8,452 nt of DNA from an uncultured Bacillaceae bacterium (lineage in GTDB: Bacteria > Bacillota > Bacilli > Bacillales > Alkalibacillaceae): the NCBI GenBank assembly GCA_937983065.1, contig CALKAL010000133.1:1-8452 (forward strand), read 5' to 3'. Numbering within the stretch: the stretch's first letter is position 1; the number at the start of each line of letters is the position of its first letter. A model generated the notes under the pieces. It searched no databases and was not told the DNA's origin. It worked only from the letters and a program-made list of their open reading frames with translations. Below, piece by piece: positions 1 through 7,807 of this stretch. The translations under genes and the position numbers were made by a program.

Positions 1-779
1 GCAACACTCATCGCAGGGAAAAACCCTTTAAAAAACCATATCGGGCTTTTCTTTGCCATGAATTTAATGACGAACCCGTAAACGACGACAGCGTGGATAA
101 CGAGCGCACCAATGACGACCATGAAATAAGCGAACATCGACGTAATCGCATCAATTCCCGCATTTCCTACCGCTGAAGCGATTAATCCGAACGCCCCAAT
201 TGGCGCGACGTACATGATGACGTTAATCATATAAAAAACGACATCATTTAATTGTTCTAAAAACTTTTTAATTAGCTCCGATTTTTTCCCTAACATCGCC
301 AAAGCTAATCCGAAGAACACCGCAAAGAAAATAATTTGCAGCATATCTCCGTTAACCATTGCCTCAACTGGGTTTGTCGGAATGATGTTTAATAACGTAT
401 CTACAATAGATGGAGGCTCGGCGGGAACATACTCATCAACACCTGAATCAATGACCCCTTTTTTACCTGGTCTTACGATGAGGGCGAGTGTCATAGCAAT
501 GCTAATCGCTAAGGCTGTTGTCGTTAGATAAAATAAAATCGTTTTTCCACCAATTTTTCCTAGTTTTTTTGGGTCCCCAATGCTCGTTGTGCCTAAGACG
601 ATTGAAACAAAGACAATCGGGACGACCATCATGAGAATTAGTCGTAAAAAGATATCCCCAACTGGCGTGAAAAAGTAAGTATCAACTGGTTCGAATAAAT
701 TAGGTGCCCAAAGGTTCATTCCAAGACCGATGAGCAAACCTAATAAGAGTGCAATTAGAATTTGCTTGGCTAAATTCAT
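1..779 (-). CDS. Dicarboxylate/amino-acid:cation symporter (DAACS family), N-terminal part, cut by window edge
   Basis: An open frame from an ATG at 779 runs off the window, giving 259 residues of a highly hydrophobic protein. Family members (GltP/GltT/DctP type) are about 410-430 residues, so roughly the last 40% is missing. The protein opens with a membrane segment (LIALLLGLLIGLG), followed by FLRLILMMVVPIVFVSIVLG and a DPKKLGKIGGKT loop, both typical of this family. More hydrophobic helices follow, including a MYVAPIGAFGLIA stretch. The visible part stops at FFPAMSVA, where family members continue into the serine-rich re-entrant loop that helps bind substrate. That specificity region is absent, so glutamate, aspartate or C4-dicarboxylate cannot be chosen. 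It would act in the cytoplasmic membrane as a Na+- or H+-coupled importer. An AAAGGGAG ribosome binding site lies 9 nt before the ATG. The gene follows eno by 61 nt on the same strand. Confidence 0.9.
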   Translation of the reverse strand, partial: MNLAKQILIALLLGLLIGLGMNLWAPNLFEPVDTYFFTPVGDIFLRLILMMVVPIVFVSIVLGTTSIGDPKKLGKIGGKTILFYLTTTALAISIAMTLALIVRPGKKGVIDSGVDEYVPAEPPSIVDTLLNIIPTNPVEAMVNGDMLQIIFFAVFFGLALAMLGKKSELIKKFLEQLNDVVFYMINVIMYVAPIGAFGLIASAVGNAGIDAITSMFAYFMVVIGALVIHAVVVYGFVIKFMAKKSPIWFFKGFFPAMSV

Positions 780-840
780 GAATGAAATCTCCCTTTATTT
801 TTCAAAAATAAGTCCACTAAATTTATTATTTTTTCGCTGC

Positions 841-2133
841 TTATTTATTTTCTTTTAATTGATAAAAGGCGGAATTTCCAGCATATTTTGCGACATCACC
901 TAAATAATCTTCTATACGGAGCAATTGATTATATTTTGCAACGCGGTCTGTACGGGACGGAGCGCCTGTTTTAATTTGACCTGCATTCGTTGCGACAGCG
1001 ATATCTGCAATCGTTACATCCTCAGTTTCCCCAGAACGGTGAGAAATAACAGCTGTATAGGAAGCACGTTTTGCCATTTCAATCGCTTCAAATGTTTCAG
1101 TTAATGTACCGATTTGGTTCACTTTAATTAAGATCGAGTTTCCAACACCTTGGTCTATTCCTTGCTTTAATTTCTTCGTACTCGTCACGAATAAATCATC
1201 GCCGACTAGCTGCACTTTTTTACCTAATTTTTCTGTTAAAAGGCGGAAACCGTCCCAATCATTTTCGTCTAATCCATCTTCAATAGAAACGATCGGATAT
1301 TTCTCACATAGCTCCTCATACCAAGCAACCATTTCTTCAGATGTACGAGTCACTCCTTCACCTTTTAGCTCGTATTTACCATCGTTATAAAGCTCACTCG
1401 CTGCAACGTCCATCGCTAGCTTAAAATCTGTTCCAACTTTGTATCCTGCTTTTTCAATCGCTTCGACAATCGTTTCTAACGCTTCTTCATTTGATTTTAA
1501 GTCTGGAGCAAAGCCGCCTTCATCGCCGACTGCTGTATTATACCCTTTATCTTGTAACACTTTTTTAAGCGCATGGAAAACTTCTGTCCCTTGACGTAAT
1601 GCTTCTTTAAACGTCGGTGCGCTCACAGGCATAATCATAAACTCTTGAATATCGACGTTGTTATCCGCATGTTCGCCCCCATTTAAAATATTCATCATCG
1701 GAGTCGGAAGCGTTGTTGCATTAAATCCACCTAAATATTGATATAACGGTAAATCTAAATAATCAGCTGCTGCATGAGCAACTGCCATCGATACACCTAA
1801 AATGGCGTTAGCTCCTAACTTACCTTTATTTTCGGTTCCGTCTAATTCAATTAATTGTTTATCGATAGCGACTTGATCGCGTATGTCAAAACCGACTAGT
1901 TCGGGAGCAATGAGTTCATTAACATGGCGAACTGCTTTTTCTACCCCTTTACCTAAATAACGGCTTTTATCACCGTCTCTTAATTCAACCGCTTCGTATT
2001 CACCAGTTGAAGCACCACTTGGCACTAACGAAGAACCGAATGCACCTGATTCTGTCACAACTTCAACTTCAACAGTTGGATTTCCTCGAGAATCTAATAC
2101 TTCACGGGCATAAACATCAATAATAAAAGGCAT
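841..2133 (-). CDS. eno: Enolase (phosphopyruvate hydratase)
   Basis: Enolase converts 2-phosphoglycerate to phosphoenolpyruvate in the cytoplasm, using Mg2+. The 430-residue protein matches the usual length and resembles B. subtilis Eno throughout. It starts MPFIIDVYAREVLDSRGNPT and carries the substrate-loop motif SGASTGEYEAVELRD near residue 40. GGEHADNN and the catalytic acid region GDEGGFAP follow, then the metal ligands in SIEDGLDENDW and GDDLF. LIKVNQIGT holds the catalytic lysine, and SHRSGETED closes the signature. Two tandem ATGs are possible starts. The upstream one (2136) overlaps the gpmI stop as TAATG, but the second (2133) lies 8 nt after GGAG and gives the family-standard N-terminus, so I chose it. 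The gene is last in the glycolytic operon and is probably translationally coupled to gpmI. The only odd point is the lack of a strong terminator after it. Confidence 0.98.
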   Translation of the reverse strand: MPFIIDVYAREVLDSRGNPTVEVEVVTESGAFGSSLVPSGASTGEYEAVELRDGDKSRYLGKGVEKAVRHVNELIAPELVGFDIRDQVAIDKQLIELDGTENKGKLGANAILGVSMAVAHAAADYLDLPLYQYLGGFNATTLPTPMMNILNGGEHADNNVDIQEFMIMPVSAPTFKEALRQGTEVFHALKKVLQDKGYNTAVGDEGGFAPDLKSNEEALETIVEAIEKAGYKVGTDFKLAMDVAASELYNDGKYELKGEGVTRTSEEMVAWYEELCEKYPIVSIEDGLDENDWDGFRLLTEKLGKKVQLVGDDLFVTSTKKLKQGIDQGVGNSILIKVNQIGTLTETFEAIEMAKRASYTAVISHRSGETEDVTIADIAVATNAGQIKTGAPSRTDRVAKYNQLLRIEDYLGDVAKYAGNSAFYQLKENK

Positions 2134-2135
2134 CA

Positions 2136-3689
2136 TTATCTCTCCATTTCATTTAATATTAATGATTGACCTGTCATTTCGGCAGGTTTTTTTAACTTTA
2201 ATAGTTGTAGTAAGGTCGGTGCTAAGTCACCTAATATCCCATCTTCACGCAGCGATAAGCCTTCTTTTGTCACGATGACTGGGACAGGATTTGTCGTATG
2301 GGCGGTCATTGGGCTCCCGTCGCCATTCAGTACTTGATCGGAATTTCCGTGATCTGCCGTAATAACAGCGGTCCCACCGAGCTTGATAATTTTATTTACG
2401 ATTTGTCCTAAACAGTCATCCACCGCTTCAATCGCTTTAATTGTCGGTTCTAGTTTTCCTGAATGTCCGACCATATCTGGATTTGCAAAATTTAATATGA
2501 TTAAATTCGGCGGTGAATCATCGAGTTCTTCTAAAAGTGCATCAGTCACTTCATAAGCACTCATTTCTGGCTTTAAATCATACGTTTTTACTTTCGGTGA
2601 ATCGATTAAAATACGCTTTTCACCTGGAAATTCATCCTCAATCCCCCCGCTCATAAAATAAGTGACATGGGGATATTTTTCCGTTTCAGCAATTCTTAAT
2701 TGAGTATAACCATAGCTTGATACGACTTCACCAATTGTATTCTTCGGCATATTTGGCGGATACGCGACATCGACATTTTTGAAATCATCGCTATATTGCG
2801 TCATCGTCACGAAATAAAGATTTTTAATGTTATCATACCTGTTTTCAAATACATCTAAACGGTTGTTACTAAACACATCCGTTAATTGGATGGCACGGTC
2901 AGGGCGAAAGTTCGCAAAAATAACTGCATCGTTATTAGAAACAACACCATACGGCTCTTCCTTTGGATCAACAATGATGATTGGCTCAACAAATTCATCG
3001 ACGACATCGTTTGAATACGATGCTTGTATAGTCGCTTCAACTAACTTTGCCTTTCTTCCTTCCCCAAACCTGAGGGCACGATAAGCTTTTTCGACCCGTT
3101 CCCAGCGGCGGTCCCGGTCCATCGCATAAAAGCGACCAATAACGGATGCTAACTGACCAACCCCGAGTTCAATCATTTTCGCTTGTAATTGATCAATATA
3201 TTCAAGCGCTGTTTTCGGACCAACATCACGGCCGTCTAAAAAAGCATGGACGAACACTTTTTCAACTTGTTGTTCCCGCGCTGTTTCTAAAAGGGCAAGT
3301 ATATGATTAATGTGGCTGTGTACTCCACCATCAGATAAAAGGCCAAAAATATGTAATTGGCTTTCGTTCTTTTTCACATGTTCAGCAGCACGTAAAAAAG
3401 CTTTATTTTCATGAAAATTACGTTTTTCAATGTCTAAATTAATCCGTGATAAGCTTTGATGAACGATTCTCCCTGCTCCAATATTTAAATGACCAACTTC
3501 AGAATTACCCATTTGCCCCTCAGGTAGTCCGACCGCCTCGCCATGTGCCTGTAAAGTCGTATGCGGATAGCTGTTCCAAAAATTATCAAAGTGCGGTGTT
3601 TTAGCTTGCTTCACAGCGTTACCATGCGTTTCATCTCGTAAAGCAAATCCATCTAAAATAATTAAGGCTGCGAGTGGATTAGTCGTCAT
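2136..3689 (-). CDS. gpmI: 2,3-bisphosphoglycerate-independent phosphoglycerate mutase
   Basis: This Mn2+-dependent, alkaline-phosphatase-superfamily enzyme interconverts 3-phosphoglycerate and 2-phosphoglycerate through a phosphoserine intermediate. The protein is 517 residues; the family is usually about 510. Near the N-terminus LIILDGF holds the first metal-ligand Asp (D13), and GQMGNSEVGHLN holds the nucleophile Ser63. The inserted phosphotransferase domain shows LLSDGGVHSH, FLDGRDVGPKTA and DRDRRWERVEKAY, followed by FANFRPDRAIQ. The C-terminal phosphatase domain shows PDMVGHSG, the metal motif TADHGNSD and AHTTNPVPV. No key residue is missing. The Tyr at position 36 of the B. subtilis protein aligns with Phe37 here. 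The start overlaps the tpiA end by 11 nt and has GGAGG 9 nt upstream, so expression is probably coupled to tpiA. The gene is called pgm in older Bacillus literature. Confidence 0.98.
   Translation of the reverse strand: MTTNPLAALIILDGFALRDETHGNAVKQAKTPHFDNFWNSYPHTTLQAHGEAVGLPEGQMGNSEVGHLNIGAGRIVHQSLSRINLDIEKRNFHENKAFLRAAEHVKKNESQLHIFGLLSDGGVHSHINHILALLETAREQQVEKVFVHAFLDGRDVGPKTALEYIDQLQAKMIELGVGQLASVIGRFYAMDRDRRWERVEKAYRALRFGEGRKAKLVEATIQASYSNDVVDEFVEPIIIVDPKEEPYGVVSNNDAVIFANFRPDRAIQLTDVFSNNRLDVFENRYDNIKNLYFVTMTQYSDDFKNVDVAYPPNMPKNTIGEVVSSYGYTQLRIAETEKYPHVTYFMSGGIEDEFPGEKRILIDSPKVKTYDLKPEMSAYEVTDALLEELDDSPPNLIILNFANPDMVGHSGKLEPTIKAIEAVDDCLGQIVNKIIKLGGTAVITADHGNSDQVLNGDGSPMTAHTTNPVPVIVTKEGLSLREDGILGDLAPTLLQLLKLKKPAEMTGQSLILNEMER
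2142..2145 (-). promoter_or_regulatory. Ribosome binding site of eno, inside the gpmI 3' end
   Basis: GGAG lies within the last codons of gpmI. It is 5 nt from the first of two tandem ATGs and 8 nt from the second. The 8-nt spacing and the conserved MPF N-terminus favour the second ATG (2133) as the enolase start. Confidence 0.7.
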
Positions 3690-4449
3690 TCAAACCAGCC
3701 TCCACAAGCTGAAGGAATGAATCTAGCTCTAAGCTTGCACCGCCTACGAGGGCACCATCAATGTCGGACATCGTTAATAATTCTTTAATATTATCTGGTT
3801 TAACACTGCCACCATATTGAATTCGCACTGCTTCGGCCGCCTCTTCTGAATATAACGTTTGAACGACTTGACGAATATGTTGGCAGACGATATTCGCATC
3901 TTCACTGGATGCTGTTTTTCCTGTTCCGATTGCCCAAATTGGCTCATAAGCAATCACGACTTCTTTCACTTGCTCTTCCGTTAAACCGTCTAGCGCACGA
4001 ATAACTTGTTTTTCAACGAAGGCCATCGTTTCCCCATTTTCGCGAGTTTCTAATGATTCACCGACACAAATAATCGGTAGCAACTCGTGTTTAAATGCAG
4101 CATGCGCTTTTTTATTAACCGTTTCATCGGTCTCATTAAAATATTCACGGCGTTCTGAGTGGCCGATAATGACGTAATCGACTAAAATATCTTTAATCAT
4201 TTCTGGACTCACTTCGCCTGTAAAAGCGCCTGAATCTTCATAATGCATATTTTGTGCGCCGATTTTTATCGAATGATCCCTCGCCACTTCCGTTAAAAAA
4301 GGGAGATGGATAAACGGCGCGCAAACGACAGCCTCGACCTTTGAATCCGCTCCTTCTGGAAATGACTCTCTTAGTTGCATGACAAAACGTGCACCGTCAC
4401 CTGCTAGTTTGTTCATTTTCCAGTTTCCTGCAATAATCTTTTTTCTCAT
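3679..4449 (-). CDS. tpiA: Triosephosphate isomerase
   Basis: A cytoplasmic TIM-barrel enzyme that interconverts dihydroxyacetone phosphate and glyceraldehyde-3-phosphate. The 256 residues fit the family (about 250). Asn9 and Lys11 lie in AGNWKMN, the electrophilic His97 in IGHSERR and the catalytic base Glu169 in AYEPIWAIGTG, which runs into flexible loop 6 (GTGKTA). The phosphate-binding motifs QYGGSVKPDN and GALVGGASL follow near the C-terminus. An AGGTGAT ribosome binding site sits just before the ATG, inside the 12-nt gap after pgk. The 3' end overlaps gpmI by 11 nt. It is the third enzyme gene of the operon, and nothing in it is unusual. Confidence 0.99.
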   Translation of the reverse strand: MRKKIIAGNWKMNKLAGDGARFVMQLRESFPEGADSKVEAVVCAPFIHLPFLTEVARDHSIKIGAQNMHYEDSGAFTGEVSPEMIKDILVDYVIIGHSERREYFNETDETVNKKAHAAFKHELLPIICVGESLETRENGETMAFVEKQVIRALDGLTEEQVKEVVIAYEPIWAIGTGKTASSEDANIVCQHIRQVVQTLYSEEAAEAVRIQYGGSVKPDNIKELLTMSDIDGALVGGASLELDSFLQLVEAGLNDD

Positions 4450-4461
4450 TTATATCACCTC

Positions 4462-5649
4462 TTATTTTTTATCGTTCAATGCTTTAATTCCTGGTAGCTC
4501 TTTCCCTTCCATAAATTCTAAGGAAGCCCCACCACCTGTTGAAATATGATCCATTCGTTCGACTAAATCAAATTTTTCAACAGCTGATGCGGAGTCGCCT
4601 CCACCGATAATCGAATATCCTTCCGTTGCCGCTAATGCTTCAGCAACTTGTTTCGACCCATTAGAAAAAGCATCCCACTCAAAAACACCCATCGGCCCAT
4701 TCCATATAATTAATTGGGACTGCTTAACGATGTCACTAAAATGGTCCGCTGTTTTCGGTCCAATATCAAGCCCTTGCCAATTTGACGGGATCTCATCGAT
4801 ATTAACGACTTTCGTTTCTGCTTCCTTTGAAAACTCATTGGCAATGACGGCATCTTGAGGTAAATGAAGCTCCACCCCTTTTTCTTTTGCCTTGTTTATA
4901 AATTGACGGGCTAATTCGATTTTATCTTCTTCTAAAAGTGAGTCACCAATTTCATAGCCTTGAGCTTTTATAAAAGTATAAGATAATCCCCCACCAATTA
5001 TTAGGTGATCAACTTTATCTAGTAAGTTTTCTATAACACCAATTTTATCTTTCACTTTTGCGCCACCGATAATCGCTGTAAATGGACGTTTAGGATCTTC
5101 TAGCGCTTGACCTAATACGTTAATTTCTTTTTCTAGTAAAAATCCTGAAACGGCTGGAATATAATGAGCAATTCCTTCCGTAGAAGCGTGGGCACGGTGA
5201 GACGTCCCGAAAGCATCATTGACGAATATATCGGCTAGTGATGCAAGCTGTTTTGCTAATTCAGGATCATTTTTTTCCTCTCCAGGATGAAAGCGAACAT
5301 TTTCTAATAACAGAACATCGCCTTCTTTTAATTGATCAACCGTATTGACAACTTCCTCACTAAACACGTCCTCCGTTTTAAAAACGTCTTTTCCTAACAA
5401 TTCACTTAAATGATCTTTAACACCATCTAAACGAAGATCCTCATCAACCTTCCCTTTAGGTCGACCTAAATGACTCGCCAAAATGATTTTTGCATCGTTT
5501 TCAATTAAATATTGAATCGTCGGTAATGCCGCCCGAATGCGTGTATCATCAGAAATCTTGCCTGAAACAAAAGGCACATTGAAATCAACACGACAAAAAA
5601 CTTTTTTTCCTTTGACCACAACATCTTTCAAAGTCATTTTACGGCTCAT
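4462..5649 (-). CDS. pgk: Phosphoglycerate kinase
   Basis: Transfers the acyl phosphate of 1,3-bisphosphoglycerate to ADP, the first ATP-yielding step of glycolysis. The 395 residues match bacterial monomeric Pgk (about 394). The N-terminal, phosphoglycerate-binding domain shows CRVDFNVP near residue 19, SHLGRPKG, LLENVRFHPGEEKND and FGTSHRAHAS. The C-terminal nucleotide-binding domain shows GGAKVKDKIGV, NGPMGVFEWDAF, GGGDSASAV and STGGGASLEFMEG. GGAGG lies 9 nt before the ATG. A 112-nt gap with a strong hairpin separates it from gapA, so pgk-tpiA-gpmI-eno may be expressed below gapA. I looked for a separate promoter between the hairpin and the ATG. There is a TATAAG but no matching -35 box, so I do not claim one. 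Confidence 0.99.
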   Translation of the reverse strand: MSRKMTLKDVVVKGKKVFCRVDFNVPFVSGKISDDTRIRAALPTIQYLIENDAKIILASHLGRPKGKVDEDLRLDGVKDHLSELLGKDVFKTEDVFSEEVVNTVDQLKEGDVLLLENVRFHPGEEKNDPELAKQLASLADIFVNDAFGTSHRAHASTEGIAHYIPAVSGFLLEKEINVLGQALEDPKRPFTAIIGGAKVKDKIGVIENLLDKVDHLIIGGGLSYTFIKAQGYEIGDSLLEEDKIELARQFINKAKEKGVELHLPQDAVIANEFSKEAETKVVNIDEIPSNWQGLDIGPKTADHFSDIVKQSQLIIWNGPMGVFEWDAFSNGSKQVAEALAATEGYSIIGGGDSASAVEKFDLVERMDHISTGGGASLEFMEGKELPGIKALNDKK

Positions 5650-5691
5650 GTTTTTAATCCTCCATTTTACGATATGTACTTGTTTCTTATA

Positions 5692-5731
5692 AAACTAAAG
5701 GGGGAACAGCTTTTTGTCCCCCCTTTAGTTT
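5692..5731 (-). terminator. gapA-pgk intergenic hairpin, probable partial terminator or mRNA 3'-end stabiliser
   Basis: A perfect 13-bp stem pairs 5692-5704 with 5719-5731. After one A-C mismatch, 3 more pairs (5706-5708 with 5715-5717) close a 6-nt loop. The stem contains five consecutive G-C pairs. On the transcribed strand it begins 31 nt after the gapA stop and ends in GUUUUAU, a short and imperfect U-run that suggests incomplete termination. In B. subtilis the cggR-gapA transcripts are separated from the longer six-gene transcript at this junction. A similar role here is inference. Confidence 0.8.
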
Positions 5732-5761
5732 ACCAAAATCATCCGATAAAGTTGAATTTTT

Positions 5762-6769
5762 TTATACACCTTGTTCAGCCATGTAAATTGCTAAGTCAAC
5801 ACAACGTTTAGAATAAGCTGATTCATTATCATACCATGAAACGACTTTAACAAGGTTATCCTCCATCACAAGTGTTGAAAGACCATCAATGATTGAAGAT
5901 AACGTGTTTCCGTTATAGTCACTTGAAACGAGTGGTAATTCATTAAAGCCTAAAATACCATTCAACTCATTTTCTGAAGCTTCTTTAAAGGCGTTATTAA
6001 CATCTTCTACCGTCACTGTTTGATCAAGTTCAGCAACTAAGTCAACGATAGAAACGTTTTTCGTCGGTACACGCATCGCCATCCCTGTCAGTTTACCTTT
6101 TAATTGTGGTAACACTTTCGCAACGGCCTCAGCTGCCCCTGTAGTTGTTGGAATAATATTTTCAGCTGCAGCTCTTGCCCGGCGGTAATCACTATGTGGC
6201 AAATCTAATATTTTCTGATCATTCGTATATGAATGAATCGTTGTCATCATCCCGCGCTTAATACCGAACTTCTCATCTAACACTTTCGCAACAGGTGCTA
6301 AACTGTTTGTCGTACAAGACGCATTAGAAACGATATGATGGTTCGCTGTGTCATACTCTTTTTCATTGACTCCCATAGCAATCGTTAAATCAACATTTTT
6401 ACCAGGAGCTGAAATGATTACCTTTTTAGCACCAGCTTTAATATGCTTGCCTGCGCCTTCTTTATCGCGGAAAATACCAGTTGATTCAATGACGATGTCA
6501 ACCCCGAGCTCACCCCAAGGTAAGTTTTCAGGATCACGCTCTTCATACACTTTCACTTCTTTACCATCTACAACGATAGCATCATCTTTGGCGTCAACCT
6601 CTTTATCTAACACACCGTGAACGGAATCATATTTTAATAAATGTGCAAGCATATTTGCATCGGTCAAATCGTTAATTGCCACAACTTCAATTTTGTCATT
6701 ATCTAATGATTCACGGAAAACCTTTCTCCCAATACGTCCAAATCCATTAATCGCAACTTTAACTGCCAT
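5762..6769 (-). CDS. gapA: Glyceraldehyde-3-phosphate dehydrogenase, NAD-type (glycolytic GapA)
   Basis: Oxidises glyceraldehyde-3-phosphate to 1,3-bisphosphoglycerate with NAD+ and inorganic phosphate; normally a cytoplasmic tetramer. The 335 residues equal B. subtilis GapA in length. The Rossmann motif INGFGRIGR is at residues 7-15. Asp34 in NDLTD is the residue that favours NAD over NADP. The catalytic Cys152 lies in SNASCTTN, with its partner His179 in TTIHSYTNDQ. LDLPHSDYRRARAAAENIIP and the C-terminal SWYDNESAYS follow. The NAD-type features and the place directly behind cggR identify glycolytic GapA rather than gluconeogenic GapB. The start has an ideal AGGAGG 8 nt upstream, the strongest ribosome binding site in the window, as expected for a highly expressed gene. 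The gap to cggR is 15 nt. Confidence 0.99.
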   Translation of the reverse strand: MAVKVAINGFGRIGRKVFRESLDNDKIEVVAINDLTDANMLAHLLKYDSVHGVLDKEVDAKDDAIVVDGKEVKVYEERDPENLPWGELGVDIVIESTGIFRDKEGAGKHIKAGAKKVIISAPGKNVDLTIAMGVNEKEYDTANHHIVSNASCTTNSLAPVAKVLDEKFGIKRGMMTTIHSYTNDQKILDLPHSDYRRARAAAENIIPTTTGAAEAVAKVLPQLKGKLTGMAMRVPTKNVSIVDLVAELDQTVTVEDVNNAFKEASENELNGILGFNELPLVSSDYNGNTLSSIIDGLSTLVMEDNLVKVVSWYDNESAYSKRCVDLAIYMAEQGV

Positions 6770-6784
6770 TATAAAAACCTCCTA

Positions 6785-7807
6785 TTATTTTTGCATACTT
6801 ATTAATTTATTTGCAGCGGCCTCATCTGTCACGAGACAATCAATTTTTCCCCATTTGAAATATGATGATAATGCCTCTGCTTTTGAACTGCCCCCAGCAA
6901 CTGTGAGGACAAGTTGTACTTGTTGTAATTGCTCCTTCGTAATCCCGATAGAGTTTACTTTGTGAATAGTATTTCCCTCTCTATCAAAGTAATATCCAAA
7001 CGCTTCACCAGTAGCTTCGTCATTTTTTATTTTCGTTAAAATAGCTTCGTCACTATTTCGCCTTTTTGCCATTTTAATCGCACTTCCGACCCCGTGAATG
7101 ACGATATCAGCTTGGTTCATCAAAGCAGTCACTTCTTTAACGTCGGGCTCATTTTTCATCGTTTCATACGACTCATGACTCACATGATCTGGAATATGGA
7201 GCAATCGATAGCTACCCTTTAATTGCTGAGCCATTTTCACGCAGATAGAATTTGCTTGATACTCATAATGACTGCCTAACCCACCTCGTGCGGGGACTAA
7301 TAATGGTGTGACGTTTTCTACTGGCGTTAAATAATCCGCCACAGCAGCAACGGTTGAGCCACCTGTTACTGAAATAATCGCATTAGCTGTAAGGTGATTC
7401 ATTATAAATGACGCTGCCTGTTCACCCATTTCTTTTTTCACATCTTCTGACTGATCGGAATCTCCTGGTACGATAAACACATTTTTAAGATTAAAGAGCT
7501 GCTTCATCTTCTTTTCGAGCCCGCTAATATTTGAAACTTTACCTAATAGAGACAAGTAAGCTTCTACAACTCTTTTCCCCGAATCAGTTACGAACATGCC
7601 TTTATTCGTAATTTCGATAAACCCTTGCTTTTCGAGAAACTCAATTTCGCCTCGAATATGACGTTCGGTATTATTTACTTGCTCGGCTAATGCTCTACGG
7701 CCAATTGGTTGGAACTGACTGATCGTTTTTAATATCGTATAGCGTTCTTCCATTAACGGTAATAATTCTGGCACTAGCTTCTCTTGAAGTCTTATCCATT
7801 CATTCAA
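6785..7807 (-). CDS. cggR: CggR, central glycolytic gene repressor (SorC/DeoR-type)
   Basis: A 340-residue transcriptional repressor, the same length as B. subtilis CggR. In that family CggR represses the cggR-gapA operon and is inactivated by fructose-1,6-bisphosphate when sugars are plentiful. Residues 24-66 form a winged helix-turn-helix region (PIGRRALAEQV then RHIRGEIEFLEKQGFIEI). The rest is the SorC-type sugar-phosphate-binding domain: PGDSDQS at 114-120, SVTGGSTVAAVADYL at 146-160, VPARGGLG at 171-178, EAFGYYFDREG at 268-278 and VAGGSSKAEALSSYF at 303-317. The B. subtilis effector-site pair Thr-Thr (TGGTT) reads Ser-Thr (TGGST) here, a conservative change. The start is TTG (7807): AGGTGAT lies 6 nt upstream, the N-terminus MNEWIRLQEKLVPELL aligns with the family, and the nearby ATGs are out of frame. 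It leads the glycolytic operon. Confidence 0.97.
   Translation of the reverse strand: MNEWIRLQEKLVPELLPLMEERYTILKTISQFQPIGRRALAEQVNNTERHIRGEIEFLEKQGFIEITNKGMFVTDSGKRVVEAYLSLLGKVSNISGLEKKMKQLFNLKNVFIVPGDSDQSEDVKKEMGEQAASFIMNHLTANAIISVTGGSTVAAVADYLTPVENVTPLLVPARGGLGSHYEYQANSICVKMAQQLKGSYRLLHIPDHVSHESYETMKNEPDVKEVTALMNQADIVIHGVGSAIKMAKRRNSDEAILTKIKNDEATGEAFGYYFDREGNTIHKVNSIGITKEQLQQVQLVLTVAGGSSKAEALSSYFKWGKIDCLVTDEAAANKLISMQK

Noticed and set aside
804..833. AT-only hairpin after eno as a terminator
   Set aside because: Eight A-U pairs with a 14-nt loop and no G-C pairs is too unstable to call an intrinsic terminator.
2827..3084. Plus-strand open frame of 85 codons inside gpmI
   Set aside because: It lies wholly antisense to a fully conserved phosphoglycerate mutase, is Ser/Thr-rich in the manner of a reverse-frame shadow, and has no recognisable domain.
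5686..5714. Separate promoter for pgk using TATAAG at 5691-5686
   Set aside because: At 16-18 nt upstream the sequence is A-rich with no TTGACA-like hexamer, and it falls inside the terminator-like hairpin.
6348..6620. Plus-strand open frame of 90 codons inside gapA
   Set aside because: Antisense to the conserved GapA sequence, composition typical of a shadow frame, no domain seen.
6785..6812. Stem from the TGCA copies at the cggR 3' end
   Set aside because: Only four pairs plus scattered A-U/G-U matches around an AU-rich loop; not separable from chance.
6693..6965. Plus-strand open frame of 90 codons across the gapA-cggR junction
   Set aside because: It runs antisense through two conserved genes and the gapA ribosome binding site; no family resemblance.
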